Shown: piece after piece, positions 35,831 to 42,436 of the stretch
Position numbering within the stretch: position 1 is the stretch's first letter
How the letters are laid out: each line of letters opens with the position of its first letter
Source: Scandinavium ludwigii_A
Lineage (GTDB): Bacteria; Pseudomonadota; Gammaproteobacteria; Enterobacterales; Enterobacteriaceae
DNA length: 64,000 nucleotides
Direction: 5' to 3'
Assembly: GCA_050516505.1 (NCBI GenBank)
Contig: CP191518.1
Span: 1,860,001-1,924,000, forward strand
The notes under the pieces: generated by a model
Told to the model about the DNA's origin: nothing
The model's database searches: none
What the model saw: the letters and a program-made list of their open reading frames with translations, nothing else
Program-made: the position numbers and the translations under genes

Positions 35831-36075
35831 ATATGAAAATAGATAACATCGAAGTTTGCCATCCAATAGTTGAACTAGTGAAATTATTAGAAGCTTATGA
35901 TTATACAATTATTGAAGAAAAGGTTAGCGATTATCATTTCCATGAAGTTTTCATAAAAATGAAAAGCAACACCTCAAAAAAACTTCCCTGTATTAACATA
36001 GCCAACATTACACAGCCAGAACAAGGTTTGTTTTGCTGTGGTTGTCATTGGTCTTGTGTGAAATTAAATAATTAG
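35827..36075 (+). CDS. Immunity protein, duplicated copy 2
   Basis: The 82-residue product (MNMKIDNIEVCHPIVELVKL) starts at an ATGA overlap with the upstream toxin stop, with AGGA five bases before it. It pairs with the intact toxin tip of the 33797-35830 fragment. Compared with copy 1 it has two extra N-terminal residues, and Cys replaces Gly near the end (CHWSCVKLNN). The family is unknown. Confidence 0.65.
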   Translation: MNMKIDNIEVCHPIVELVKLLEAYDYTIIEEKVSDYHFHEVFIKMKSNTSKKLPCINIANITQPEQGLFCCGCHWSCVKLNN

Positions 36076-36081
36076 CTAATG

Positions 36082-36125
36082 AACAGGGAAGTATCGCCAG
36101 CGATCTACCCTGTTGATATTTTTCC
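36082..36125 (+). terminator. Hairpin terminator after immunity copy 2
   Basis: AACAGGG at 36082-36088 pairs with CCCTGTT at 36108-36114, followed by GATATTTTTCC. It is the duplicate of the hairpin at 33608-33640. Confidence 0.6.
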
Positions 36126-36270
36126 GCTGCTTTCACTACACCAAACCAATGCATCCTGCATTCTCTTCATCAAATGCTGCGCCTGATAAAGCTGCTCATG
36201 TAACTCCTACGTCTCGTTATTATCTGCCATTAGCACAATACACCCTCGGTGATTTTCATCGTCCCGCCCG

Positions 36271-36351
36271 GACGGGAAGACGCTGCGCTTTGAGTATGAC
36301 TCGCTGACGCGACTGATGCAGGTGACCAACGCGGGCGGTGAAACCTACTAA
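36271..36351 (+). pseudogene. rhs core stub
   Basis: Twenty-six codons of Rhs core (KTLRFEYDSLTRLMQVTNAG) end in TAA at the junction with the colicin E3-like tip. The stub matches the start of the 33797 fragment, so this is the scar of a deletion that fused repeat copy 2 to a new toxin tip. Confidence 0.6.
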
Positions 36352-36568
36352 AAATGGTTGGACGCGCGCTAAAAATATAGAAAATAAAAATCGAGGACGC
36401 ACGATTTATCAGGAGGATAGATATTATTATTCAGTGGATACTCAACATGGTCGGTTTGAACAGTTAAGCAAAAAGAATGGTACGCGTATTGGGGAAATTG
36501 ATATGGGGCAAAACCCTATTCAAGGTAGCATTGATAAAAGTGGTGGGCATGATGTGGTGGTTAAATAA
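36338..36568 (+). pseudogene. Orphan colicin E3-like ribosomal RNase tip
   Basis: The 76-residue frame, possibly starting at GTG 36338, contains YYYSVDTQHGRFEQLSKKNG and GEIDMGQNPIQGS. DTQHGRFE aligns with the colicin E3 active site DSQHGTIE, so the catalytic Asp, His and Glu are all present with exact spacing (+3, +7). Colicin E3 cleaves 16S rRNA in the decoding centre. The domain has lost its Rhs carrier: the rhs frame stops at the junction. No recognition signal for delivery remains, so it is a silent cassette, but the catalytic core looks intact. Its immunity gene overlaps the stop. Confidence 0.7.
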
Positions 36569-36897
36569 TGATTAAACTTATTGAATATAAATCAGAGACG
36601 ATATCGAGAGGTTGTGTTTTCAGGTTTCCATCTTTTTGGCCTTATGAGAAAACTGTGGATTTACTTGTGGTAAGCATGCCTGATGAGGACTCCGAGCATG
36701 CTTTAGTTGTATCTACTGGACATAAAGCAGGACTGATATTAGTTCGGCTGCCTAGAGAGTGTGAATCGACAAGTTGTAGGTCTATTAAATATCAATGGAT
36801 TTTGGATAACTGGGATAAATGGATCTATCCCGAATGTAGTGTAGAAGATGTTTTTGTTTTTCAACATTATGACGAGCCTGAATACCCTATTAAATAA
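36568..36897 (+). CDS. Immunity protein to the E3-like tip (Imm45-like)
   Basis: The 109-residue protein begins MIKLIEYKSETISRGCVFRF and contains FPSFWPYEKTVDLLVVSMPD and QWILDNWDKWIYPECSVEDV. I recognise this as the Imm45 type of immunity protein, with moderate confidence. It overlaps the toxin stop by one base (TAATG), so the two were translated together. It likely still protects the cell against siblings that carry the active toxin. Confidence 0.65.
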   Translation: MIKLIEYKSETISRGCVFRFPSFWPYEKTVDLLVVSMPDEDSEHALVVSTGHKAGLILVRLPRECESTSCRSIKYQWILDNWDKWIYPECSVEDVFVFQHYDEPEYPIK

Positions 36898-36905
36898 ATT
36901 GCCAA

Positions 36906-36939
36906 ATGAAAGAGTCGGAAATAACCCCGACTCTTTCAT
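36906..36939 (+). terminator. Long perfect hairpin after the Imm45-like gene
   Basis: ATGAAAGAGTCGG at 36906-36918 pairs with CCGACTCTTTCAT at 36927-36939, a 13-bp perfect stem with an 8-base loop. No strong U-tract follows. The ATG inside the stem opens a frame through to 37124, but that start is an accident of the hairpin. Confidence 0.65.
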
Positions 36940-37227
36940 CTCAGGAAATTATTTATAAAGCGGATGCTGATGCGTTGCTCAAAGAGGCTTTCCCTGACTA
37001 TCAAAAAGTCAATGGCGTTGGTCCAGAGGACGCCGTTTGCCTTAGAAAAAAAGGAAAATGGATCGTTTTAAAGAAGGAGAGGCGTATCACAATGATTATT
37101 CAGTTGATCCCACAACGGGAATAGTGAGAGGACATGGTCCAAATGACGATCACGGAAAATACCTTCATATAAACATAAAACGTAGATATGGTGTAAAAGT
37201 AGTAATTATCATAACAGATAATCCATG
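36940..37227 (+). pseudogene. Orphan toxin tip, frameshifted
   Basis: The first part reads ADADALLKEAFPDYQKVNGV. A seven-A run at 37046-37052 then breaks the frame, and the next register continues FKEGEAYHNDYSVDPTTG, GHGPNDDHGKYLHINIKR and VKVVIIITDNP. Together they form one toxin domain interrupted by a single indel. The GHG-x-N/D-x-G-x-x-H motif resembles the tips at 28.6 kb and 29.9 kb. The stop overlaps the next immunity gene in an ATGA. Confidence 0.6.
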
Positions 37228-37533
37228 AACAGTGGCAGTTTATTAAACAAGATCTCCAATGGTTTTCAGGTAGGGTGCGGATTTTCATTCTTAAATAAAG
37301 ACAAGGTCTGTTGGTCTTCTGTTGGATTGCAAAAATGGGAGGGGAAATATAAAGTCTATAATGATGAAATATTAGAATCCATGATGTCTTCCGAAGAATA
37401 TCTCAAAGAGGAACTTATTGAATTTAATACCATTGATGATGCATTAAAATTTATCGAGCGAAATACAAACGCTAAAATAAACGATCTAGCGCCTTGCAAA
37501 GGGCAAAGAATATTTAACCCCTCGTATAGTTAA
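37225..37533 (+). CDS. Orphan immunity protein (unrecognised family)
   Basis: The 102-residue product (MNSGSLLNKISNGFQVGCGF) begins at an ATGA overlap with the frameshifted toxin tip. A typical small acidic protein, it has the C-terminal pattern LIEFNTIDDALKFIERNTNA. No family is recognised. The reading frame is intact although its toxin is broken, consistent with selection to keep immunity. Confidence 0.6.
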   Translation: MNSGSLLNKISNGFQVGCGFSFLNKDKVCWSSVGLQKWEGKYKVYNDEILESMMSSEEYLKEELIEFNTIDDALKFIERNTNAKINDLAPCKGQRIFNPSYS

Positions 37534-37743
37534 ATTCATAGCTTAAGATAATATCAATAAATACTTACGAACACTGTGGCAGCGTGGTCAGTCTGACCGA
37601 CTCGCTGTGTGGTGCCACAGTCCACACACTGACAGTAATCCGTGTTGCACCAATCGTTTCGTTACTAATATAGTGAAAAGGGACAGGACATTTCGGTAAA
37701 ACCGATACGTCTCGCCAGTTTCCGCATTCCGCCCCGATCTTCC
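37534..37743. other. Spacer with nested palindromes
   Basis: This 210-bp spacer contains CTGTGGCA at 37574-37581 pairing with TGCCACAG at 37613-37620. Inside it is a perfect 13-base palindrome, GGTCAGTCTGACC, at 37586-37598. The segment 37670-37740 is non-Rhs DNA of unknown origin that joins abruptly to rhs core at 37744. It may be the remnant of an insertion or another recombination scar. Confidence 0.4.
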
Positions 37744-38778
37744 CGGTACGACGCCGCGGGACGACTGACGGAAAAGCGGTTATGCCGGGATGGCTGGCGA
37801 CCGCAGCGGTGGCGTTACCGGTGGAATGCGCACAGCCAGCTGAGCGAGTTTATCACCCCAGGCGGTGAGCGGTGGCGCTATGCGTATGACCCGTTCGGGC
37901 GGCGTATCCGTAAGGAAAAGCTGTCAGACATCGCCGCCGGGACAAGGGCGGTGGGGTGTGAATACCAGTGGAGCGGTGACCAGCTGATAGCGGAAACGCC
38001 GGTGTACGCGGATGGTCGCCCGGCATATGAGGAGATCATCCACTGGCTGTATGCCCCGGGAGGGCTGACGCCGGTCGCACGACAGGAAAAGGGCAAGCTG
38101 CATTATGTGGTGAGTGACCACATGGGGACGCCACGTGAGCTGCTGACGGAGCAGGGGAAAAGGGCGTGGGCAGGCCGGCTGAGTCTCTGGGGCAGGGGCA
38201 GTCAGTGGGCGGTAGCGGCGAATGATGCGGACAAGCTGAGCTGTAACCTGCGTTTTGCGGGGCAGTATGAGGATGAAGAATCGGGGTTGCACTACAACCG
38301 GTTCCGTTACTATGATACGGAGACGGGGCAGTACCTGACGCCGGACCCGATAGGGTTAGCGGGGGGATTAAACCCGTACGGATATGCATCAAACCCGCTA
38401 AAATATATTGACCCTTTAGGGTTAAGTAATTTACCAGTAACTTACTATCCACCGAACGATGGCGCACATGGCCCTGTGAGTAATACAACTTTAGAACCTG
38501 GTACGACTATTGATAGATATGGTTATTCCGGTGGTAGATATACTTCTCCTGTTGGCACTCCGTATTCAATGCGTGCTCTGCCACCGGGAACTGATTCAGG
38601 GCCTTATACTGTTTATAAAGTGATGAAACCTATTCCAAACGTAGCGGAAAGCAAGATTTCTCCTTGGTTTGGGGAAATGGGGATGGGAACGCAATATAAA
38701 CTAGAGCATAGCGTTCAATCCTATTTGGATTCTGAGCATTTGAAAGAAATGATCGAAGGGGTAGATTGTTGTGGCTAA
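37744..38778 (+). pseudogene. Displaced rhs 3' fragment with TNT-type toxin tip
   Basis: About 227 residues of Rhs core (from RYDAAGRLTEKRLCRDGWRP) end in PDPIGLAGGLNPYGYASNPL. A 117-residue tip from about 38425 follows: YYPPNDGAHGPV, GTTIDRYGYSGGRYTSPVGT, RALPPG and PWFGEMGMGTQYKL. These are the landmarks of the TNT domain (tuberculosis necrotizing toxin), an NAD(P)+ glycohydrolase that depletes target-cell NAD. The conserved Gln in GTQY corresponds to a Gln essential in the mycobacterial toxin. There is no PAAR or prePAAR, so this is a donor cassette. Its stop overlaps the immunity gene. Confidence 0.75.
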
Positions 38779-39001
38779 AAATGAACTACTTAATCAATTG
38801 ATTAGCATGAACTTACCCAAGGGTAGTTATTCTATTGATTGTGATAAAAATGAGTCACTATGTTTTATGCATGATGGTTTTTTATGGGTTGTATTTTATA
38901 GTGAAAGAGGGCAAAGAACCGAGCCTGAATATTTTTCAAATGAAGAGGACGCATGTGATGCTTTCTTTTTAAGATTGAAAAAAATGTTGAATATAAAATA
39001 A
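38771..39001 (+). CDS. Immunity protein to the TNT-type tip
   Basis: The 76-residue product starts at GTG 38771 (MAKNELLNQLISMNLPKGSY) and overlaps the TNT stop by eight bases. It has the pattern DKNESLCFMHDGFLWVVFYS followed by RTEPEYFSNEEDACDAFF. A paralogue at 39396-39629 shares the KNESLC, YSE-x-G and PEY motifs, so both are TNT immunity genes of one family. No export signal is seen, which suits an inhibitor of a cytosolic NADase. Confidence 0.7.
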   Translation: MAKNELLNQLISMNLPKGSYSIDCDKNESLCFMHDGFLWVVFYSERGQRTEPEYFSNEEDACDAFFLRLKKMLNIK

Positions 39002-39025
39002 TAAAATTCTTGCATTAATAATAAA

Positions 39026-39061
39026 GGGCCGGAAAGTTCATCAGAACTTTTCGGCCCTTTT
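39026..39061 (+). terminator. Rho-independent terminator
   Basis: GGGCCGGAAAGTTC at 39026-39039 pairs with GAACTTTTCGGCCC at 39044-39057 (one G-U wobble, loop of four), followed by TTTTG. It is the strongest of the CCGGAAAG-type hairpins in the array. Confidence 0.85.
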
Positions 39062-39076
39062 GTCATCTTCAATCCA

Positions 39077-39273
39077 CTAAGCAACCAGCGCCTTCATTCC
39101 CATAGCCGCCTGTTTAAACTGGTAAAGTTCCGCCTCCAGAGTCTGCACTTCAGGGGGGCCGCAATAATCGTCAGTACGCCATCCGATATTTTCACCGTCA
39201 CGCCTGTCCCGGTATCAAATCCAGCTTCTTTCAGCCAGTCGCATTTAAGCATCAGACTCGGATGACGGGAATT
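39077..39273 (-). pseudogene. symE: SymE-family toxin remnant
   Basis: On the minus strand the frame reads SRHPSLMLKCDWLKEAGFDT and GTGVTVKISDGVLTIIA. These are hallmarks of SymE, an SOS-linked type I toxin with an AbrB-like fold. A G6 run at 39153-39158 shifts the frame; the next register continues PEVQTLEAELYQFKQ and MGMKALVA before TAG. The N-terminus is missing, cut off where a TNT fragment begins. SymE genes are often found beside rhs loci, which suits this context, but this copy is dead. Confidence 0.7.
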
Positions 39274-39402
39274 GATGCTGAAAGTAAAATAGCGCCTTGG
39301 TTTGGAGAGTCAGGGGTGGGAACTAAATATAAATTTGATAACAGTGTGCAATCTTATTTAGATTCCGGTCATCTAGAAAAAGTTGGAGGTAAGTTTTGTT
39401 GA
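39271..39402 (+). pseudogene. C-terminal remnant of a second TNT-type tip
   Basis: Forty-three codons read DAESKIAPWFGESGVGTKYK, then VQSYLDSGHLEKVGG, paralleling the TNT tip at 38.4-38.8 kb. The essential Gln of GTQY is Lys here, and the N-terminal three quarters are replaced by SymE DNA, so it is inactive. It overlaps the following immunity start, keeping the original toxin/immunity junction. Confidence 0.7.
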
Positions 39403-39629
39403 CCAAACTTGAACTTATTAACTTGCTGCATAAAAATAATATTCCAGAATATTGTCACTCAATTGATAATGAAAAAAATGAATCACTTTGTCTTCTGAAA
39501 GAAAATGGAAAGTGGATCATTTTTTATAGCGAAATAGGAAAGCGAAGTGATCCTGAATACTATGATAGCGAAGAATTTTCGTGTGAAAGTTTTTTTAAAG
39601 AAATTGTGGGTATGCCTAACCATTTATAA
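39396..39629 (+). CDS. Second TNT-type immunity protein
   Basis: The 77-residue product (MLTKLELINLLHKNNIPEYC) is a paralogue of the immunity protein at 38771-39001; both contain ID-x(4)-KNESLC and YSE-x-G-x-R-x-x-PEY. The start is an unusual TTG: GGAGG at 39384-39388 is well spaced from TTG 39396, with TTG 39399 as an alternative. The two sequences diverge enough that cross-protection is uncertain. Confidence 0.65.
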   Translation: MLTKLELINLLHKNNIPEYCHSIDNEKNESLCLLKENGKWIIFYSEIGKRSDPEYYDSEEFSCESFFKEIVGMPNHL

Positions 39630-39660
39630 TAAAAATTAATAATTCCAGTAATAAAAGTAC

Positions 39661-39687
39661 CCGGAAAGATCACCCCGATCTTTACGG
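39661..39687 (+). terminator. CCGGAAAG hairpin
   Basis: CCGGAAAGATC at 39661-39671 pairs with GATCTTTACGG at 39677-39687 (10 of 11), loop of five. There is no clear U-tract. It belongs to the same hairpin series as those after other immunity genes here. Confidence 0.5.
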
Positions 39688-39695
39688 CTCTTCCA

Positions 39696-40040
39696 TTTAA
39701 CTCCCTCACACGACTGATGCAGGTGACCAGCCCGGGCGGTGAAATCTATAAGCTTGAGCGGGATGCTGCCGGGCAACTTGTCCGCGAGACGGATTTTACC
39801 GGCCGCAGCGTGCAGTATGAGTACGATGCCGCCGGTCGGCGTGTGAGCGCGCAGCACCCGGATGGCCGTCAGAGGCGCTGGCACTATTCCCTGTGTGATT
39901 ACTACCTCATTTTCCACCAGTCGGTGGATATTCCGGCACTGTTTGACCCGAAAGGCCGCGACGGTTACTGGAATTTTGTAGGCCCGGCAAGCTTGCGCCG
40001 CCGGGCGTTGCAACGGAAGGGATTACGTCTGTGGGTTTAA
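39696..40040 (+). pseudogene. Terminal rhs stub fused to a foreign tail
   Basis: The first 66 or so codons are Rhs core (FNSLTRLMQVTSPGGEIYKL to DGRQRRWHYSLC). The frame then runs into 46 codons unrelated to Rhs (YYLIFHQSVDIPALFDPKG, GYWNFVGPASLRRRALQRKG) and stops at 40038-40040. The tail is clean protein-like sequence with ordinary GC and may be the end of a deleted gene, perhaps another T6SS-linked gene. This marks the right end of the array and overlaps the convergent pseudokinase stop by 18 bases. Confidence 0.55.
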
Positions 40041-41396
40041 CAGCCAGGTGCCGGGTTTATCGACGGTGATGCTGGCGCTGCGGGACTGTTTGGCGTTACG
40101 CAACGTAATCACGTACTGGCCGGATGAAAGCTGTACCGAGGCATAGCCATTCACCGGGTTCGGCGTTTTCTGCGCCTTACCGTTCACTTCCAGCTCGTCA
40201 CCTTCATCCACACGAATATACACCCGGGCGAGAGCGGTACCGGCGGCGACCGGTTTCGCCGTGGATTCGGCGGTCACGGTGCCTGTCATCGGCGCTTTCG
40301 AGGCGACTTCCGTCGACCCGCGTTGCCCAAACAACAGCCCGCCGGCAATCAAACCGACCACGACGCCACCGGCAATCTGCAACGGCGTACGGTACGACTT
40401 CCACCACGGCTGCGCGGCGGTGTCGGCCTCCGGCTCCTGGTCAATCGCCATCAGCATCGAGCCGGTCGAACTTTCTGCGGGGAGAGTGTGAGTCTCATTC
40501 AGGCTAATGCCTGCTAACGCGGCAAATTCGGCGATGGTCTGCGGACGATCTTCCGGGCGCAGCGCCAGAGTGCTGTCGATCGCCTGTAACAGCTCAGGCG
40601 AATACCCTTCCGGGCGACTTTCCGTCAGCGGAACGCAGTTGTCCTGAATGCTGCGCGTGACGCTGGCAGGCGGCCGATTACCGGTGACCAGCGTATACAG
40701 AATCGCACCCAACGAATAAATATCGGTCCACGGTCCGGACGGGTTCTCGACGTCGTCAGAATATTGTTCCAGCGGCGTAAAGCCCGGATGCAGCAGAGTC
40801 TTATTCACCTCGCCACTTTCTGCACCGCTCTGACGCAGAGCGCCAAATTCCAGCAGCAGCGGCAGGCCGTTGTCCTGAATCAGAATGCTGTTCAGCGACA
40901 GGCGGCAGTGGATATAGCCTTTCTCATGAAGCGCGGCCAGCGCGCCACACAACATCGGCAGCATCTGGCGGATCCACACTTCATTAATGCGTTCCGGATG
41001 ATGCTGGAAAAGTTCGGCCAGCGTCATGCCGTTGTACACAGGGGTCGCGGCATAGGCGGTTTCGTTGTAGGTCCAGAAACGCAGAATTTGCACCACGTTC
41101 GGGTGATTCAGCCGCGCCAGCTGACGCGCTTCCTGAATAAACCCGTCGAGACCGATGCTAAACGCCGACTGATCCTGCTTGCTGCGTGGCACCAGGCGCT
41201 GCGTTTCACTGCGAACCGTCAGGGTGCGCGGCAAAAACTCGCGAATGGCGACCTGGCGCTCAAGCTGATGATCGAGAGCGCGATAAACGATGTTGTCGTT
41301 ACTGGCGTCAATGACATCCTGAATTTCAAACTCATCAAAACGATAACCGGACGGCAAAGCGTCGGGCGGGCGCTGTGTGTAATCGTTATCTGTCAT
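40023..41396 (-). CDS. Membrane-anchored Ser/Thr pseudokinase
   Basis: The 457-residue protein has a kinase fold at about residues 20-290, one transmembrane helix (PLQIAGGVVVGLIAGGLLFG, around 340-360) and a periplasmic beta domain that resembles PEGA (ELEVNGKAQKTPNPVNGYAS). The catalytic motifs are lost: the glycine loop reads DVIDASNDNIV, the ATP-binding Lys is Arg (VAIREFLP), the HRD loop is HCRLSLNSIL, and DFG is EFG. It is thus predicted to scaffold or sense rather than phosphorylate. Kinase-like proteins such as PpkA regulate some T6SSs, and this lies at the island edge. It is the last gene of a three-gene minus-strand unit. Confidence 0.8.
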   Translation of the reverse strand: MTDNDYTQRPPDALPSGYRFDEFEIQDVIDASNDNIVYRALDHQLERQVAIREFLPRTLTVRSETQRLVPRSKQDQSAFSIGLDGFIQEARQLARLNHPNVVQILRFWTYNETAYAATPVYNGMTLAELFQHHPERINEVWIRQMLPMLCGALAALHEKGYIHCRLSLNSILIQDNGLPLLLEFGALRQSGAESGEVNKTLLHPGFTPLEQYSDDVENPSGPWTDIYSLGAILYTLVTGNRPPASVTRSIQDNCVPLTESRPEGYSPELLQAIDSTLALRPEDRPQTIAEFAALAGISLNETHTLPAESSTGSMLMAIDQEPEADTAAQPWWKSYRTPLQIAGGVVVGLIAGGLLFGQRGSTEVASKAPMTGTVTAESTAKPVAAGTALARVYIRVDEGDELEVNGKAQKTPNPVNGYASVQLSSGQYVITLRNAKQSRSASITVDKPGTWLLNPQT

Positions 41397-41427
41397 GCTA
41401 CGGATCTCTGCTCAAAAAGTGACAAGA

Positions 41428-42378
41428 TCAATTCTGTGTGCGCCATGCACCCACCGCCGGATCACGCAGCTGCGTTTGCAGGGAGTCAATCAACAGCAGG
41501 GTGACCGGGCTATCAGGTGCTAGCCAGCTGGCCCAGGCTTTGCGCACCTGATTGAGCTGTTTTTGCAGATTAGCTTCATCCATCGCCATTTCGCGCGGCA
41601 CTTTGACCGCAATGGTGCCGCTGGCCGCCCACGCGTTAAGCTCAGGTTTGTACGGCAGGATCATCCAGCTTTGCGGTGCCTGTTCGTTGCTCACCACCAT
41701 ACGCTCGTTGTTCAGCGTGGTGATCAGCAGGTTGTCGGCATCAATACCGTCACGCAGGCCGCTCACCGGGAAACCGTGCACGAAGGTCATCGGCAGACGT
41801 TGTTCGCCTGCGCTGCCGTTCTGAATCACGTCACTGCGACCACTTAACCAGCCGCCTTTTTCGCACTGACCTTCAGGAATAAACAGCGCAGAAGCCCCTG
41901 CGTTAGCGGCCCAGAAGGTGCGCAGACGACAACCATCTTGCAGGGTAAACTCCTGCCACGGCGTACGGTCTGCCGGGGCCGATTTATCCTCAGTTTGCGT
42001 CGCGGTGACCGGACTGTCGTCCATCACCGGCGTGACGTTCACATCCCAGTCGTTCCCGCGGTCGGCAGTACCAAAGGCCAGCGTTGCGCCCTGCGGATCT
42101 TCGAGTCGCCAGTGCACGCGTTGCAGCGCCGAGCACTGGCTTTCCAGCAGCGTGCCGAGACGTGGCATAAAACCGGTCAGGATCGACGGGGATTTATCGC
42201 CGTTGGCGACAATGCGCAGCGGAAGCTCTTTCGCACACCAGCTCTGCGGCGAATTGCTCTTGATGTTATCGATCCAGATATCCAGCTTCTGCGAAGGAGA
42301 CTGTACAAAACGGTAGTTCTCTGCCCATACGGTCGAAGATGCCAGCAGCAACGCCACACCTGAAAGCCAGAGTTTCAT
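41428..42378 (-). CDS. Exported protein of unknown function
   Basis: The 316-residue precursor has a clear signal peptide (MKLWLSGVALLLASSTVWAE, cleavage likely after Ala-x-Ala-type VWA). The mature part has cysteines in SWCAKELPL, ESQCSALQ, DGCRLRTFW and GQCEKGG, which may form disulfides. It is rich in beta segments and ends in a short helix. I recognise no family. It sits 58 bp after the lipoprotein gene and 31 bp before the pseudokinase gene, so the three products probably act together at the envelope. Confidence 0.7.
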   Translation of the reverse strand: MKLWLSGVALLLASSTVWAENYRFVQSPSQKLDIWIDNIKSNSPQSWCAKELPLRIVANGDKSPSILTGFMPRLGTLLESQCSALQRVHWRLEDPQGATLAFGTADRGNDWDVNVTPVMDDSPVTATQTEDKSAPADRTPWQEFTLQDGCRLRTFWAANAGASALFIPEGQCEKGGWLSGRSDVIQNGSAGEQRLPMTFVHGFPVSGLRDGIDADNLLITTLNNERMVVSNEQAPQSWMILPYKPELNAWAASGTIAVKVPREMAMDEANLQKQLNQVRKAWASWLAPDSPVTLLLIDSLQTQLRDPAVGAWRTQN

Positions 42379-42436
42379 AGATTTCCTTTATGCGTCTCAA
42401 TAACGGGTAAACCCAAGCGAGGGAACAGGATAAAGA

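Larger units (their letters stand above)
35747..36351 (+). repeat. Direct repeat, copy 2
   Basis: This copy matches 33273-33877 at a constant offset of 2,474 bases. It ends where an rhs stub is cut off by the colicin E3-like tip. Copy 2 retains the intact toxin end and the ATG start of the immunity gene, so it is closer to the functional arrangement. Confidence 0.85.

Noticed and set aside
36906..37124. A 72-codon gene starting at ATG 36906
   Set aside because: The ATG is part of a 13-bp terminator stem, and the frame crosses a poly-A frameshift into nonsense; only its middle is toxin-tip sequence.
24268..40040. Repeated blocks suggesting a CRISPR array
   Set aside because: The repeats are coding rhs core of varying length separated by kilobases of different genes, not short repeats with uniform spacers.
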